From JAIBJN01 sp963847985 (GTDB taxonomy: Bacteria > Actinomycetota > Thermoleophilia > Gaiellales > Gaiellaceae), in contig CAWKBS010000007.1 in NCBI GenBank assembly GCA_963847985.1, positions 124,001-188,000 on the forward strand: 64,000 nucleotides of DNA, written 5' to 3'. Positions 43,482 through 51,689 of the stretch are shown here, in pieces. The first letter of the stretch is position 1, and every line of letters begins with the position of its first letter. Under the pieces are notes generated by a model that searched no databases, was not told the origin of the DNA, and saw only the letters and a program-made list of their open reading frames with translations. The position numbers were made by a program, and so were the translations under genes.

Positions 43482-44804
43482 TCAGCGTGCCAGCTCGGCC
43501 ACCCCGGCGACCGCGCGGTCGACGTCCTCCTCCGAGTTGGCGATGCTCGGCCCGAAGCGCAGATAGCGGGTGGCGTACGGGGTGACGCTCGCGACCACGT
43601 CGTGCTCCGAGAGGAGCCGGTCGACGAGCTCCTCTGGCGCCGTCGAGAGGGCTTCGCAGCAGACCAGGCCCGCCGAGAGCGGCTCGTCCAGCGGCGTCTT
43701 CACCACCACCCCCGGGATCTCGCTCAGGCCCTGCTTGAGCCGGGTGGCGAGCGCTCGCGTCCGCTCGGCGGCGCGCTCGCGCCCGATCTCCTGCCGGAAG
43801 CTGAAGGCGGCAGCGAGCGCCCACCGGTGCTCGAAGGCCTGGTAGCCGCCCGGCGTGAAGGCGGCCGCCGAGGTCGGTCCGGCCGGCTCGCCACCGGCGA
43901 TCCAGGCCCCGAAGCTCTCGTCGTCGGTGAAGGAGGGGATCGTCGCGGCCACCTCCGGCCAGGCGTCGGCCCGCCCCCAGACGACGCCGGTGCCGCGGGG
44001 GCCGAAGAGCCACTTGTGGCAGCCGGACACGAGGAAATCGCAGCCGAGGCCGGGCAGCGTCTCCGGCTCGACGCCGAATCCGTGCACCGCGTCCACGCAG
44101 AGCAAGGTCTTCGGCTTCCCCAGCTCCGCGTCCCGCTCGGAGAGCGCGTCCGCGATCTCCCGGACGGGCAGCTTCACCCCCGTGCTCGAGTGGACCCACG
44201 TCAGAGCGACCGCGCGGGTGCCCGGCGTGACGGCGTCCCGGATCCTCTGGACGATGTCACCCGCCGCCGCAGCCTCGGGCTCCTCGTACAGGCGCACCCT
44301 GCGCACCGAAGCGCCGGTGGCCTCCGCCCGCAGCCGCAGGGCCTCGTGCGTGGAGTAGAAGTCGTGCTCGGTCGTGAGGATCTCCTCGCCGGCGCCGAGC
44401 CGGAGCGTGGCGTAGAGCAGGCCGAGGCCCATCGTCGTCGAGCCGGTGAGGGCGATCTCCTCCGGCGCGACGCCGAGGTAGCCCGCCGCGGCCTGCAGCG
44501 CCTCCGCCTCGAGCCGCACCTCCTCGCCGTGGAGGTAGACCGCCGTGTCCGCGTCCAGGCGCTCCCGATGCACGGCGATCGCCTCGCGCACCGGCGTCGG
44601 GTGCGGGGCGAGGAGGAACGTCGAGAGCTGCGCCCGAGAGCGGTCGAGCGCGAAGCTCTCCTGGACGCCCTCCCACGTGTCCAGCCCCGTGGCCGCGGCG
44701 GTCGTGGCGGCCTCCTCGTCCGAGCGGCAGCCGGCCGCGGCGAGCGCGCCGGCGCCGACGAGCAGGCCGGTGCGCACGAGCAGGTCTCGGCGGTCGAGCG
44801 TCAT
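43482..44804 (-). CDS. Tat-exported lipoprotein PLP-dependent class V aminotransferase-fold enzyme
   Basis: 440 residues. N-terminus DRRDLLVRTGLLVGAGALAA then AGC: a twin-arginine signal followed by a lipobox Cys. The rest is a fold-type I, class V PLP enzyme (isopenicillin-N-epimerase/cysteine-desulfurase-like): ALTGSTTMGLGLLYATLRLG (cofactor phosphate region), LLCVDAVHGFGVEP (Asp contacting the PLP ring), SGCHKWLFGPRGTGV with the Schiff-base Lys. Tat export is logical because PLP is bound before folding is complete. The substrate is unknown. A lipid-anchored PLP enzyme outside the membrane is uncommon. Confidence 0.88.
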   Translation of the reverse strand: MTLDRRDLLVRTGLLVGAGALAAAGCRSDEEAATTAAATGLDTWEGVQESFALDRSRAQLSTFLLAPHPTPVREAIAVHRERLDADTAVYLHGEEVRLEAEALQAAAGYLGVAPEEIALTGSTTMGLGLLYATLRLGAGEEILTTEHDFYSTHEALRLRAEATGASVRRVRLYEEPEAAAAGDIVQRIRDAVTPGTRAVALTWVHSSTGVKLPVREIADALSERDAELGKPKTLLCVDAVHGFGVEPETLPGLGCDFLVSGCHKWLFGPRGTGVVWGRADAWPEVAATIPSFTDDESFGAWIAGGEPAGPTSAAAFTPGGYQAFEHRWALAAAFSFRQEIGRERAAERTRALATRLKQGLSEIPGVVVKTPLDEPLSAGLVCCEALSTAPEELVDRLLSEHDVVASVTPYATRYLRFGPSIANSEEDVDRAVAGVAELAR

Positions 44805-44844
44805 CCCGCGTCCCGCCTGCTAGGACGCACCTGCCGCCGCGCGG

Positions 44845-45456
44845 TTAGACGATCGCCGCGATGTCGCGGCCGACCTGGACGAGGCCGAAGGCGACGACGA
44901 CCGCGATGATCACCCCGCCCACGACGGTCGCGTCCATCCGGTAGAGGAAGCGGGGCACGCCGGGCCCCCAGCGGTCGGCGAGGGGGGCGAGCGCGTACCC
45001 GGCTGCGAAGAACAAGAGGCCGAAGAGCGCGACGGCGAGGCCCGCCGGGTCGAGGAAGAGGAAGTCGAAGTTGTCGGCGTCGAACACGGTCCCGCCCAGC
45101 AACCCGAGGAGGACGACGGAGAGCGCGAGCCCTCGCCAGGCGAAGGCGCGTGGGCAGCCAGCGCCGAACCGCGAAGACGATCATCCCGGCCACGAACCCG
45201 GTCGGGAGGCCGACGAAGACGATGAGCCCCATCGTCCCCTCGAACGTGATCTCACCGACGACGTTGCCGTTCTCGGTGATGATCCCGCGGGCGTCCTCGT
45301 CGACTAGCGCCAGGATCCGCATCACCAGGCGCGACCCGAGGCCGGCGACGACGAGGCCGACAGGAGGCCGGCCGCCAGGCAGCCGGCGAGCGGACGCAGC
45401 GCGGAGGTGACCCGGCGTCGCAGGGGGAGATGGGCGGAGGGGTCGGAGCCGCGCAT
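44845..45456 (-). pseudogene. Multi-pass membrane protein gene broken by two single-base frameshifts
   Basis: From ATG 45456 the frame gives MRGSDPSAHLPLRRRVTSAL and a helix, is lost at about 45359-45361, resumes as GLVVAGLGSRLVMRILALVD through FVGLPTGFVAGMIVFAVRRW, is lost again at about 45142-45148, and resumes as AWRGLALSVVLLGLLGGTVF to the TAA at 44845. Rejoined it would be a protein of about 200 residues with four to five transmembrane helices of unknown function. Hydrophobicity and codon use are preserved across both breaks, so sequencing errors are at least as likely as decay. Confidence 0.6.
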
Positions 45457-45469
45457 GTGGCGCCCGACT

Positions 45470-46261
45470 CTAAGGGACGCGTGGGGCGGCAGTGAAGTCG
45501 TGGCCGACCAGCCGCGGGTTCCCCTGCTGGCCCTCCTTGCTCACGTGGATCGCGACGCGCCCGCCGTCCTCCTCGATCCGGCGGACGATCCACGGGCGCC
45601 CGTCCACCTGCGAGCGGCCGAGCTCCGCGCCGACGTCCGGCACGGGGCCGTCGTGCACGCCGCGCCACAGCTCTCGGCCCTGCGAGTCCTCCCGGATCCA
45701 CACGACCGGCGCGTCGATGCCCGCGCCCGGCGGCGCCGAGCCCCCGGCGCTCCAGACGGCCTGTGGGTCGAAGGTCGGCTGCTCCGCGGCCGCGATCTCG
45801 CGGAGACCGAGGCGCAGCTCCTCGGGTGTCGGGTTCCCCCAGTACCAGAAGCCGCACCAGACCTTCGAGATGACGAGACGCGAATCGAGGAGGAATGTGA
45901 ACGGTAGGTAGGGCCGGTGCGTCTCGTCGGTGAGCTCGAGCAGGTCGAGCTCGGTCGCCACCACCCGGTCGACGTCGGAGAGGAACGGGAAGGCGCCGCC
46001 GAGGCCGGCGCGGAAGGCGCCGTTGACGTACGGCTCGTCCACCGTCACGGCCGCCAGCCGGCCGAGCTCGCGCTGGAGCTCGTCCTGGAGCGCGACGAGG
46101 TTGCGCAGGCGGACCTGCTCCTTCGGGCACCACCAGCCGCGCGCGAAGGCGAGCACGAGCGGGTGACCGTTTGCGATCTCCGAGAACGCGCGCTCCCTGC
46201 CGCCCGTGTCAGGCAGGCGCAGGTCGGGGAAGGGGTTGCCGGGAACCAGATCGTCTCTCAT
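45470..46261 (-). CDS. Redoxin (AhpC/TSA-like) domain protein
   Basis: 263 residues. The N-terminal ~165 residues form a thioredoxin-fold peroxiredoxin-like domain: NPFPDLRLPDTGGRERAFSE, then LAFARGWWCPKEQVRLRNLV, with a Cys in the peroxidatic position (WCP rather than the usual T-x-x-C). A C-terminal ~90-residue extension (VVWIREDSQGRELWRGVHDG...) is of unknown fold. Cytoplasmic. Its ATG overlaps the stop of the MBL-like gene by four bases, so the two are co-translated. Confidence 0.8.
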   Translation of the reverse strand: MRDDLVPGNPFPDLRLPDTGGRERAFSEIANGHPLVLAFARGWWCPKEQVRLRNLVALQDELQRELGRLAAVTVDEPYVNGAFRAGLGGAFPFLSDVDRVVATELDLLELTDETHRPYLPFTFLLDSRLVISKVWCGFWYWGNPTPEELRLGLREIAAAEQPTFDPQAVWSAGGSAPPGAGIDAPVVWIREDSQGRELWRGVHDGPVPDVGAELGRSQVDGRPWIVRRIEEDGGRVAIHVSKEGQQGNPRLVGHDFTAAPRVP

Positions 46262-46905
46262 CGCTTCTCCCTTCGTCGAAGCTGGCTACGGAGCCATCGT
46301 GGGGTCGCCCCCCGCGCGCCTTGCACCGCCTGGACGAGCGCCGGCGCCGCGCTCTCGCCGTGGATGCCCTCCCCGTGCCCGCAAAGGACATGCCCTGGTG
46401 CCAGGCACTTGGCCAGGTCCCGAAGAGCCCTGGGCTGGTAGAGGCGCAGGAACGGGTGCACGCCCAGCGGCTCGTCCGACGCGCGGAAGTACGGCACAGT
46501 GCCGAGCGCCTCCGCGCAGACGAGGACGCGCTCGGCCCCCCACCAGAGCGCGACCTCGCGCCAACCCGGAACGCTCAGCACCTTGAGGGCCTCGAAGGGC
46601 GAACCCGGCACACCGGCGAAGGGCAGCCGCAGGTGGGGCACGCCCAGCCGCTCCGCCAGCAGGGCGCAGTCGCGCGGATGGCGATCGAGGAGCTGGAGGA
46701 CGGCGGCCGGCTCGCCGAGCGCCCGCACGCGCTCCTCCACCCCCTCGCCGTCCACGGGGTCGACGAGCCACACGCGCCCGTCCGCGGCGAGCGCGTGCGA
46801 GGCGCGCTGAAGGTGCGCCGGCTCGCCCGCGATCCAGCCGAAGCCGAAGCTCGTCTCGTCGCAGAACGTGATCTTCGTCGCGGGCATCCCGGCGTAGGTT
46901 GCCAT
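46258..46905 (-). CDS. MBL-fold-like protein without the canonical metal motif
   Basis: 215 residues with the overall pattern of a metallo-beta-lactamase-fold protein: GRVWLVDPVDGEGVEERVRA, AVLQLLDRHPRDCALLAERL at the place of the HxHxDH motif, and LAPGHVLCGHGEGIHGES near the end. The HxHxDH ligands are largely absent, so hydrolase activity is doubtful. Start ATG 46905, divergent from the multicopper oxidase across 45 bases that contain the palindromic operator, so both may answer to one regulator. Confidence 0.6.
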   Translation of the reverse strand: MATYAGMPATKITFCDETSFGFGWIAGEPAHLQRASHALAADGRVWLVDPVDGEGVEERVRALGEPAAVLQLLDRHPRDCALLAERLGVPHLRLPFAGVPGSPFEALKVLSVPGWREVALWWGAERVLVCAEALGTVPYFRASDEPLGVHPFLRLYQPRALRDLAKCLAPGHVLCGHGEGIHGESAAPALVQAVQGARGATPRWLRSQLRRREKR

Positions 46906-46914
46906 CCGCCGCGC

Positions 46915-46958
46915 TTGCGGCCACGCGCATGTCTAAACTATGATTTAGACGTGTCTAA
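46915..46958 (+). promoter_or_regulatory. Leaderless promoter overlapped by a three-half-site palindromic operator
   Basis: -35-like TTGCGG (46915-46920), 18-base spacer, -10 TATGAT (46939-46944), GTG start at 46951. Half-sites GTCTAA (46931-46936), TTAGAC (46945-46950) and GTCTAA (46953-46958): the first pair forms gtctaaa-N6-tttagac around the -10, and the second pair TTAGAC-GT-GTCTAA straddles the start codon. This geometry suggests repression. Confidence 0.65.
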
Positions 46959-47950
46959 GTCCTCTGGTCTGAGCCGCCGCCAGCTGATCGCCGGGGTCGC
47001 CCCCGTCGTGGCGGCGGCGCCGTTCGCCGGCCTCGCGCTGGCCGGCCGCAGGGAGCTCGAGGCCACGCACCTGGCCGGCGAGCACGCGGCGATGGGCCAC
47101 GCGGCCATGATCGGCGAGACGGTGCCGGCCCCCGGCAACGCCGGCGACCTGGACGCGCTCACCTACCCGCCGCCGGCCCTCCCGTACCAGCCCGGCCGCG
47201 TCCGCGAGTACATGCTGGTCGCGCAGGACACCGAGATCGAGGTGGCCAAGGGCGTCTTCTACCCGGCGTGGACGTACAACGGCACGGCGCCCGGCCCGGT
47301 CATCCGCGCGACGGAGGACGACCTCCTGCGGGTGCGAGTTCAAGAACGGCGGCCAGCACCCCCACACGATCCACTTCCACGGGATCCACCCCGCGAACAT
47401 GGACGGGGTCTTCGAGATCGTCGAACCGGGCGAGAGCTTCACGTACGAGTTCCCGGCGCGCCCGTACGGGATGCACCTCTACCACTGCCACGCGACCCCG
47501 CTGAAGAAGCACATCCACAAGGGTCTCTACGGCGCCTTCATCGTCGACCCGCCCGACCCGCGGCCGCCCGCGCAGGAGCTGGTCATGGTCATGAACGGGT
47601 TCGACACCGACGGGGACGGCGAGAACAACTTCTACGCGGTCAACGGCCCGGCCTTCCACTACGCGCGCTACCCGATCAAGGTGCGCCGCTCGCAGACGGT
47701 CCGCATCTACCTCGCCAACCTGACCGAGTTCGACCTGATCAACTCGTTCCACCTCCACGGCGACTTCTTCCGCTACTACCCCACCGGCTCGAGCGACCAG
47801 TACGAGTACACGGACACGGTCATGCTCTGCCAGGGCCAGCGCGGGATCATCGAGATCGACTTCGCCAACACCGGGAACTTCATGTTCCACGCGCACCAGT
47901 CCGAGTTCGCCGAGCTCGGCTGGATGGGCTTCTTCGAGGTCTCCGACTAG
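46951..47950 (+). CDS. Two-domain multicopper oxidase (nitrite-reductase-like), frameshifted
   Basis: Tat-type N-terminus (SRRQLIAGVAPVVAAAPFAG), then cupredoxin domain 1 up to ATEDDLLRVRV. At about 47338 one surplus base breaks the frame; the next frame continues with FKNGGQHPHTIHFHGIHPAN and runs to the stop at 47950. Copper ligands of the type 1/2/3 sets are all recognisable: HPHTIHFHG, LYHCHATPLKKH, FHLHGDFF, FMFHAHQSE. At about 330 residues it is a two-domain enzyme. Substrate (metal ion, nitrite or phenolic) is uncertain. Start GTG 46951 lies right behind the palindromic operator. A single sequencing error would restore it. Confidence 0.85.
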
Positions 47951-49164
47951 TGGAGGCGCGCTCCGTGGCCGAGAACGGACGGCGGAGCGAAGAGCCGCTG
48001 CGCTGGCGTCTGTGGGCCCTCGTCCCCATCGTCCTGCTCGTCGCGGTCGTCTCGCTCTTCGCCGCACGGGGCACCGCGCTGCTCGACCTCGTGGGCGAGA
48101 ACCCGCCCCCTCCCGATGCCTTCGACGTCCGCCGCGTCGAGTTCTCGCCCGGCGAGATCCGGATCCGCGTCACCAACCCGCAGCGCGAGGACCTGACGAT
48201 CGCGACGGTCACGGTCGACGACGCCATCGTGCCCTACACCGTCGACGGGCCGGAGACGCTCGGACGCCTCCGCTCCGCGACCATCGTCGTCCCCTACGCC
48301 TGGGTCGAGGACGAGCCCATCGCCGTCGGGATCACGAGCTCCACCGGCATCCAGACGTCGGAGGAGATCGCGGCGGCCGTCGAGACGCCCGAGCCTAGCC
48401 CGGGCGGGTTCCTCGGCTACGCGATCATCGGCGCCCTCGTCGGCATCGTCCCGGTCGCGCTCGGACTGCTCTGGCTGCCGTCGCTCAGGCGGGCGCGGCC
48501 CGAGTGGCTCGCAGCGTTCATGGCCCTGACCGGCGGGCTCCTGACGTTCCTCGCAATCGAGGCGCTCACCGAGGCGCTCGAGCTCCAGGCGGTGCTCCCC
48601 GGCGCCCTCGGCGGCACCGGCCTCGTCGTCCTCGGCGTTGCCGCGAGCTACCTGGCGCTGACGTTTCTCTCGCAGCGGCTCGGCCGCGCGGGCGCCGCGA
48701 AGGGAGGCACGCTCGGCGGTTTGGCGCTGGCGACCCTCGTCGCGGTCGGGATCGGCGTGCACAACCTCGGCGAGGGCCTGGCCGTGGGCAGCTCCTTCGC
48801 GCTCGGCGAGCTGACGCTCGGAACGTTCCTCATCGTCGGGTTCATGCTCCACAACGTCACCGAGGGGCTCGGGATCGCGGCCCCGGCCGCCGAGGATGCG
48901 CCTCCCGGCTTCGGACGCCTCGCAGTGCTCGTCCTCCTCGCCGGCGCGCCCACGATCCTCGGCGCCTGGATCGGCGGGTACCTGACGAGCGACGTCCTCG
49001 CCGTCCTCTTCTTCGCAATCGCTGCAGGCGCGGCGCTCCAGGTGGTCGTCGAGGTCGTTCGTTTCGTCGCCCGGCGGGCTCCCGGCGGCCTGAGCTCCGG
49101 ATACGCGGTCGGCGGCTTTCTCGCCGGTCTGGCGATCATGTACGCCACCGGCCTGCTGATCTGA
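47950..49164 (+). CDS. ZIP-family metal transporter with an N-terminal extracytoplasmic domain
   Basis: About 404 residues from GTG 47950, which shares one base with the oxidase stop (TAGTG); GTG 47965 is an alternative. An N-terminal helix, a ~95-residue soluble beta-rich segment (VRRVEFSPGEIRIRVTNPQR...), then eight hydrophobic segments typical of ZIP. Metal-pathway motifs HNLGEGLAVGSSFALGE and MLHNVTEGLGIAAPA lie in helices 4 and 5. Probably moves Zn2+, Fe2+ or a related divalent metal into the cytoplasm. Coupled to a copper oxidase, which suggests a metal-homeostasis unit. Confidence 0.88.
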   Translation: MEARSVAENGRRSEEPLRWRLWALVPIVLLVAVVSLFAARGTALLDLVGENPPPPDAFDVRRVEFSPGEIRIRVTNPQREDLTIATVTVDDAIVPYTVDGPETLGRLRSATIVVPYAWVEDEPIAVGITSSTGIQTSEEIAAAVETPEPSPGGFLGYAIIGALVGIVPVALGLLWLPSLRRARPEWLAAFMALTGGLLTFLAIEALTEALELQAVLPGALGGTGLVVLGVAASYLALTFLSQRLGRAGAAKGGTLGGLALATLVAVGIGVHNLGEGLAVGSSFALGELTLGTFLIVGFMLHNVTEGLGIAAPAAEDAPPGFGRLAVLVLLAGAPTILGAWIGGYLTSDVLAVLFFAIAAGAALQVVVEVVRFVARRAPGGLSSGYAVGGFLAGLAIMYATGLLI

Positions 49165-49191
49165 CGTAGGAACCGCGTATGAGGCGCTGGG

Positions 49192-49211
49192 TATCACCCG
49201 GGAGGGTGATA
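49192..49211 (+). terminator. Stem-loop terminator after the ZIP transporter gene
   Basis: Perfect 8-bp stem (tatcaccc / gggtgata) with loop ggga, 28 bases after the transporter stop. A further 6-bp hairpin (gagcgg/ccgctc) follows nearer to the MshEN gene start, so the 118-bp gap may also contain a structured leader. Confidence 0.65.
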
Positions 49212-49282
49212 ACCGCCTCCCCGGATCGGACGATACTCAGATCAGGACGGAGCGGAAAGCCGCTCCCCCTGCGGCTTATGAC

Positions 49283-50872
49283 GTGGCAACGCAACAACCC
49301 CCTGGCGACACGCGCGGCGCGGCTGTGCGGACTGGAGACCCTGTGAGCACCCCCCTCCGCGAACGCCCCGACGCGCCCCTCGGCACCCTGATCTTCCGTG
49401 CCGGGCTCCTGCCTGCCGAGACGATCGAGAGCGCCCTCGAGGAGGGCGTGAAGACCGGCAAGCGCCTCGGTGAGATCCTCACCGAGCGCGGGCTCATCTC
49501 CGAGGTCGACCTCGCCCGGCTGCTCGCCGGCCAGAAGGGCCTCGAGTTCGTGACGCTCCGCGAACAGATCGTCGACCCTTCGGCCGCGACACTCTTTACC
49601 GAGGAGCAGGCGCGGCTGTTCCGCGCGCTTCCGTACTCCTTCGACGGCGAGCTGCCCGTCGTGGCGATCGCCGATCCGACCGACGACGTCCTCATGCGGA
49701 ACATCCGCGAGGCCCTCGGCCGCGACGACGCGCGCTTCGTCGTCTCGGCCCGCGGCGAGCTGGCCGAGATCGCCACCGATGTCTACTCGAGGTCGCTGCC
49801 GCGGCCCGAGACGGCCCCGCCCGCATCCGTCGAGGAGCCTGTCGTCCACACCGAGCATCTCAACGGCAACGCGTCGGCCCACCCCGAGCCGATCGTCCAG
49901 CCGCCGGCCCACGAGCCGGAGCAGGCGACCGCTCCCGAGCCCGAGCCGTTCGTGCCGGAGCCCCAGACCGAGTTCGTGGCCGAGGCCCCGTACACGCCGC
50001 CCGCACCCGAGCCCGAGCCCGTCGCCTCGCCGGCGCCCGTCCCGGCCGAGCCTGTGGCGGCCGATCCCTTGCCGCAGCCCGAGCCCGAGGCCCAGCCCGA
50101 GCCCCAGCCCGAGTTCGAGGCCGAGCCCGAGCCCCAGCCTGTGCAAGAGGCCCAGCCCCAGCCCGAGCCCGCGCCGGAGCTCACTCCGGAGCCGGTCGCC
50201 GAGCCTGTCGCCGCTCACGAGCCCGACTCGTTTGCCGTCGCCCAGCCGGAGGCCGAGCCCGCACCCCAGCTCCCCGTCGAGACGACGCCCGCGCCCCAGC
50301 CGGCCGGCCCGGAGCCCTACGAGCCGCCTGCGGCCGTGGAGCCTCCTGCCGCGCCCGAGCCGGAGGCGCCCGTCCAGCCGGAGCCTGTCGTCGAGACGCT
50401 GCCGCCGGCACCCGAGCCTTTCGTACCGGCGGAGACACAGCCGCCCGTCGCGCACGAGCCCCTGCGCGTTGCCGAGCCCCCGGCCACCCCCGAGCCGGCG
50501 CTCCCGGCCGAGCCGGCCGCAGCAGTCGAGCCCACCCCCTCCCTGGAGCCGGTGCCGCTTCCTCAGCCTCCCGCTCCGCCCACGACCCCGTTCCCGCCGG
50601 CCGCGACGGAGCCCGATCCGGCCCCCGCAGCCGAGCCGGCCCCTGCCGAGCCGTCCGCTCCCTGGCGGATGACCATCCGGCTGACGAACGGCGAGCATGT
50701 CGAGGCCGGCGACTTTCCCGACGAGGCCTCGGCCAAACTGGAGGCCAAGACGATCATGAGCCAGGTCGCCGAAGCCGACGACTGGCCGTTCGTCAACGGC
50801 CGTTTCCTCAAGCCCGACACGATCGTCTCCGTGGACATCGCGGAGCACACGGGCGAGGACCTCCAGCCCTAG
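49283..50872 (+). CDS. Orphan MshEN-domain protein with a ~300-residue Pro-Glu linker
   Basis: 529 residues from GTG 49283. Residues about 30-165 match the N-terminal domain of type II/IV secretion ATPases (LGTLIFRAGLLPAETIESAL, KRLGEILTERGLISEVDLAR, VAIADPTDDVL). The middle is a proline-, glutamate- and alanine-rich repeat (PEPEPQ/PEPVAE units), and the last 75 residues form a small globular domain (WRMTIRLTNGEHVEAGDFPD ... TIVSVDIAEHTGEDLQP). There is no ATPase domain. MshEN domains can bind c-di-GMP, so this could be a cytoplasmic second-messenger adaptor; that is inference. Shares CTAG with the convergent gene's stop. Confidence 0.75.
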   Translation: MATQQPPGDTRGAAVRTGDPVSTPLRERPDAPLGTLIFRAGLLPAETIESALEEGVKTGKRLGEILTERGLISEVDLARLLAGQKGLEFVTLREQIVDPSAATLFTEEQARLFRALPYSFDGELPVVAIADPTDDVLMRNIREALGRDDARFVVSARGELAEIATDVYSRSLPRPETAPPASVEEPVVHTEHLNGNASAHPEPIVQPPAHEPEQATAPEPEPFVPEPQTEFVAEAPYTPPAPEPEPVASPAPVPAEPVAADPLPQPEPEAQPEPQPEFEAEPEPQPVQEAQPQPEPAPELTPEPVAEPVAAHEPDSFAVAQPEAEPAPQLPVETTPAPQPAGPEPYEPPAAVEPPAAPEPEAPVQPEPVVETLPPAPEPFVPAETQPPVAHEPLRVAEPPATPEPALPAEPAAAVEPTPSLEPVPLPQPPAPPTTPFPPAATEPDPAPAAEPAPAEPSAPWRMTIRLTNGEHVEAGDFPDEASAKLEAKTIMSQVAEADDWPFVNGRFLKPDTIVSVDIAEHTGEDLQP

Positions 50873-51525
50873 CGGGGCAGCAAGGGCGACACGAGCCCGG
50901 CGCCGATCCCGCGACGGTCGGCGAGCGCCTCGAGCACGATCACGGTGTCGGCCACCGGAATGTCCTCCAGGTAGTCCTCCCGCTCCTCGAACGAGACGAG
51001 GACGCGCCGCACTCCCTCCTCGTAGCGACCGCCGTCTCCCTCCGCGAGCCCACCGAGCGCCGTGGCGACCGCGCCGGGAAAGACCGCCTCGGGCGCCGCG
51101 CACAGACCCTCTGCGAGCGGCCGAGCCTCTTCGTCACGGCCGACCGCGAGCAGCGCGAGCGTGGCCGCATATCGCCCGATCGGAGAGTCCGAGGCCCCGG
51201 GCTCCAGCTCGAGCGCCCACGCCGCGTCCGCGCCGGCGCCGTCCCAGTCGCCGGCGAGGATGCGCGCCTTGACGGCTCCGATCAACCTGCCCCAGCTCTC
51301 GGGCGGCGCGTCCGCGTAGCTCTCGCGGAAGCGTTCAGCCGAGCGAGAGAGCCAGCCGACCGCCTCCGCTCGGCGGCCCTGCATCAAGCGGGCGAGGCCG
51401 GCCGCCGTCGCCGCCATTGCCACGCGCACGAGCTGCTTCTGGCGCCGGTCCGGATCGTCCGGGAGGCGCGCGAGACCGTCCGCATAACGACGCTCCTCCC
51501 GCTCGGCGTGGTCGTCCCACTCCAC
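50869..51525 (-). CDS. Helical (TPR-like) protein of unknown function
   Basis: 218 residues from GTG 51525. Predicted all-helical with repeat-like segments (AGLARLMQGRRAEAVGWLSR; VKARILAGDWDGAGADAAWA; TLALLAVGRDEEARPLAEGL), i.e. a degenerate tetratricopeptide-type solenoid without a DNA-binding or catalytic domain. No signal peptide. Divergent from the HTH-TPR regulator (164 bases between starts), and its stop codon overlaps that of the MshEN gene. Specific function unknown. Confidence 0.65.
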   Translation of the reverse strand: MEWDDHAEREERRYADGLARLPDDPDRRQKQLVRVAMAATAAGLARLMQGRRAEAVGWLSRSAERFRESYADAPPESWGRLIGAVKARILAGDWDGAGADAAWALELEPGASDSPIGRYAATLALLAVGRDEEARPLAEGLCAAPEAVFPGAVATALGGLAEGDGGRYEEGVRRVLVSFEEREDYLEDIPVADTVIVLEALADRRGIGAGLVSPLLPR

Positions 51526-51689
51526 GGTGGCTGAGCGTACCGGCAAGCACGCCCGCAGAACCGCCGCCCACGCCTGGACAGAAGTCACCACGCACCCTGC
51601 CGACTTTCGCAGGCCGACCTGCAAAGCCCCGGTCCCCTCTATACGATCGCGGCTTGCGCATGCGCCGGGCGGGCGCGCACCAGCGTCCC

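Noticed and set aside
46171..49164. A single 997-residue oxidase-transporter fusion in one open frame
   Set aside because: The frame links the Tat signal, a nonsense middle section and the ZIP transporter only because the oxidase has lost its frame; copper-ligand motifs lie in the other frame, which stops at 47950.
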